A program made the position numbers and the translations under genes. Source: Vulcanisaeta thermophila (lineage in GTDB: Archaea > Thermoproteota > Thermoprotei > Thermoproteales > Thermocladiaceae). From it: 64,000 nucleotides of DNA. The stretch spans positions 186,001 to 250,000 of the forward strand of contig NZ_BCLI01000005.1 in the NCBI RefSeq assembly GCF_001748385.1, given 5' to 3'. A model generated the notes under the pieces. That model made no database searches and was not told where the DNA came from. It saw nothing but the letters and a program-made list of their open reading frames with translations. This document shows, in pieces, positions 63,919-64,000 of this stretch (position 1 is the stretch's first letter; each line of letters opens with the position of its first letter).

Positions 63919-63960
63919 CAGAATAGAGAAAGATTTATAAAGAACGCACACTCAGTACCA

Positions 63961-64000
63961 ATGATCATCATGGAGGTAGCCATTAAGGCAATAAACCTAA
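63961..64000 (+). CDS. Start of a gene cut by the window edge
   Basis: Only 13 codons are visible, reading MIIMEVAIKAINL. The strong TATA box at 63933-63942 fits the ATG at 63961. The pattern (I)KAINL near the N terminus resembles the beginning of ABC-transporter ATPases, but this is too short to decide. Confidence 0.4.
   Translation, partial: MIIMEVAIKAINL

Overview
The window looks like the chromosome of a hyperthermophilic crenarchaeon of the order Thermoproteales, most likely close to Vulcanisaeta or Caldivirga. This is inferred from gene content (archaeal TyrRS, Top6A, L24/S4e, DphB/Dph6, AspRS-derived asparagine synthetase, archaeal-type Icd) and from transcription signals: many genes have a TATA-like box centred about 24-28 bases before the start codon, i.e. 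leaderless mRNAs. I used that spacing to choose starts. No rRNA, tRNA or CRISPR array was recognised.

Region by region. 1-7.6 kb: cobyric acid synthase, archaeal asparagine synthetase, an M20 peptidase, hemA and hemL (first steps of tetrapyrrole synthesis) and ndk. 7.6-19.7 kb: central metabolism and information processing (glucose dehydrogenase, cyclase-family hydrolase, NUDIX, 2-hydroxyacid dehydrogenase, dphB, icd, nitrilase, nadE, moaA, top6A, argF). 19.7-30.2 kb: a poorly characterised stretch with a secreted Lon-like (S16) protease, a membrane partner, a CdvA-like PRC-barrel/coiled-coil protein, several small zinc ribbons, an ATP-grasp ligase, a membrane protein with a polyproline tail, a PfkB kinase, a membrane-anchored winged-helix protein and a Xaa-Pro dipeptidase. 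30.2-36.4 kb: HD phosphohydrolase, geranylgeranyl reductase (archaeal lipids), tyrS, DUF371, dolichol-kinase-like protein, hemC.

36.4-38.7 kb is the mobile/accessory part: an apparently intact IS200/IS605-type TnpB (RNA-guided nuclease) with a structured 3' end that should form its omegaRNA, butted against the hemC promoter, followed by about 900 bp of gene-free DNA with inverted repeats. A decayed copy of the TnpB 3' end lies at 50.6 kb, and its hairpins are kept by paired base changes. 38.7-41.5 kb: a 724-residue membrane/P-loop ATPase with an HTH/coiled-coil gene upstream and a repeated 17-bp site between them.

41.6-50.6 kb: isoaspartyl peptidase, MTA/SAH deaminase, dph6, small regulators, a nickel/cobalt-permease-like gene with a 19-bp palindrome on its start codon, and an acs/acetate-permease operon in which the permease is frameshifted. 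50.8-64 kb: M1 aminopeptidase fused to HEAT repeats, RNA-methyltransferase-like protein, EamA transporter, ribosomal proteins L24 and S4e, the glyA/hom/thrC amino-acid group, an HdrB-like protein that has lost one cysteine motif, a HAD hydrolase, a YkgJ-type cysteine-cluster protein and the start of a further gene.

The observations that look most unusual are the TnpB/omegaRNA fossil pair, the frameshifted acetate permease, the palindromic operator on the metal permease, the shared symmetric TATA box of dphB/icd, the CdvA-like protein and the AAA/HTH membrane pair.
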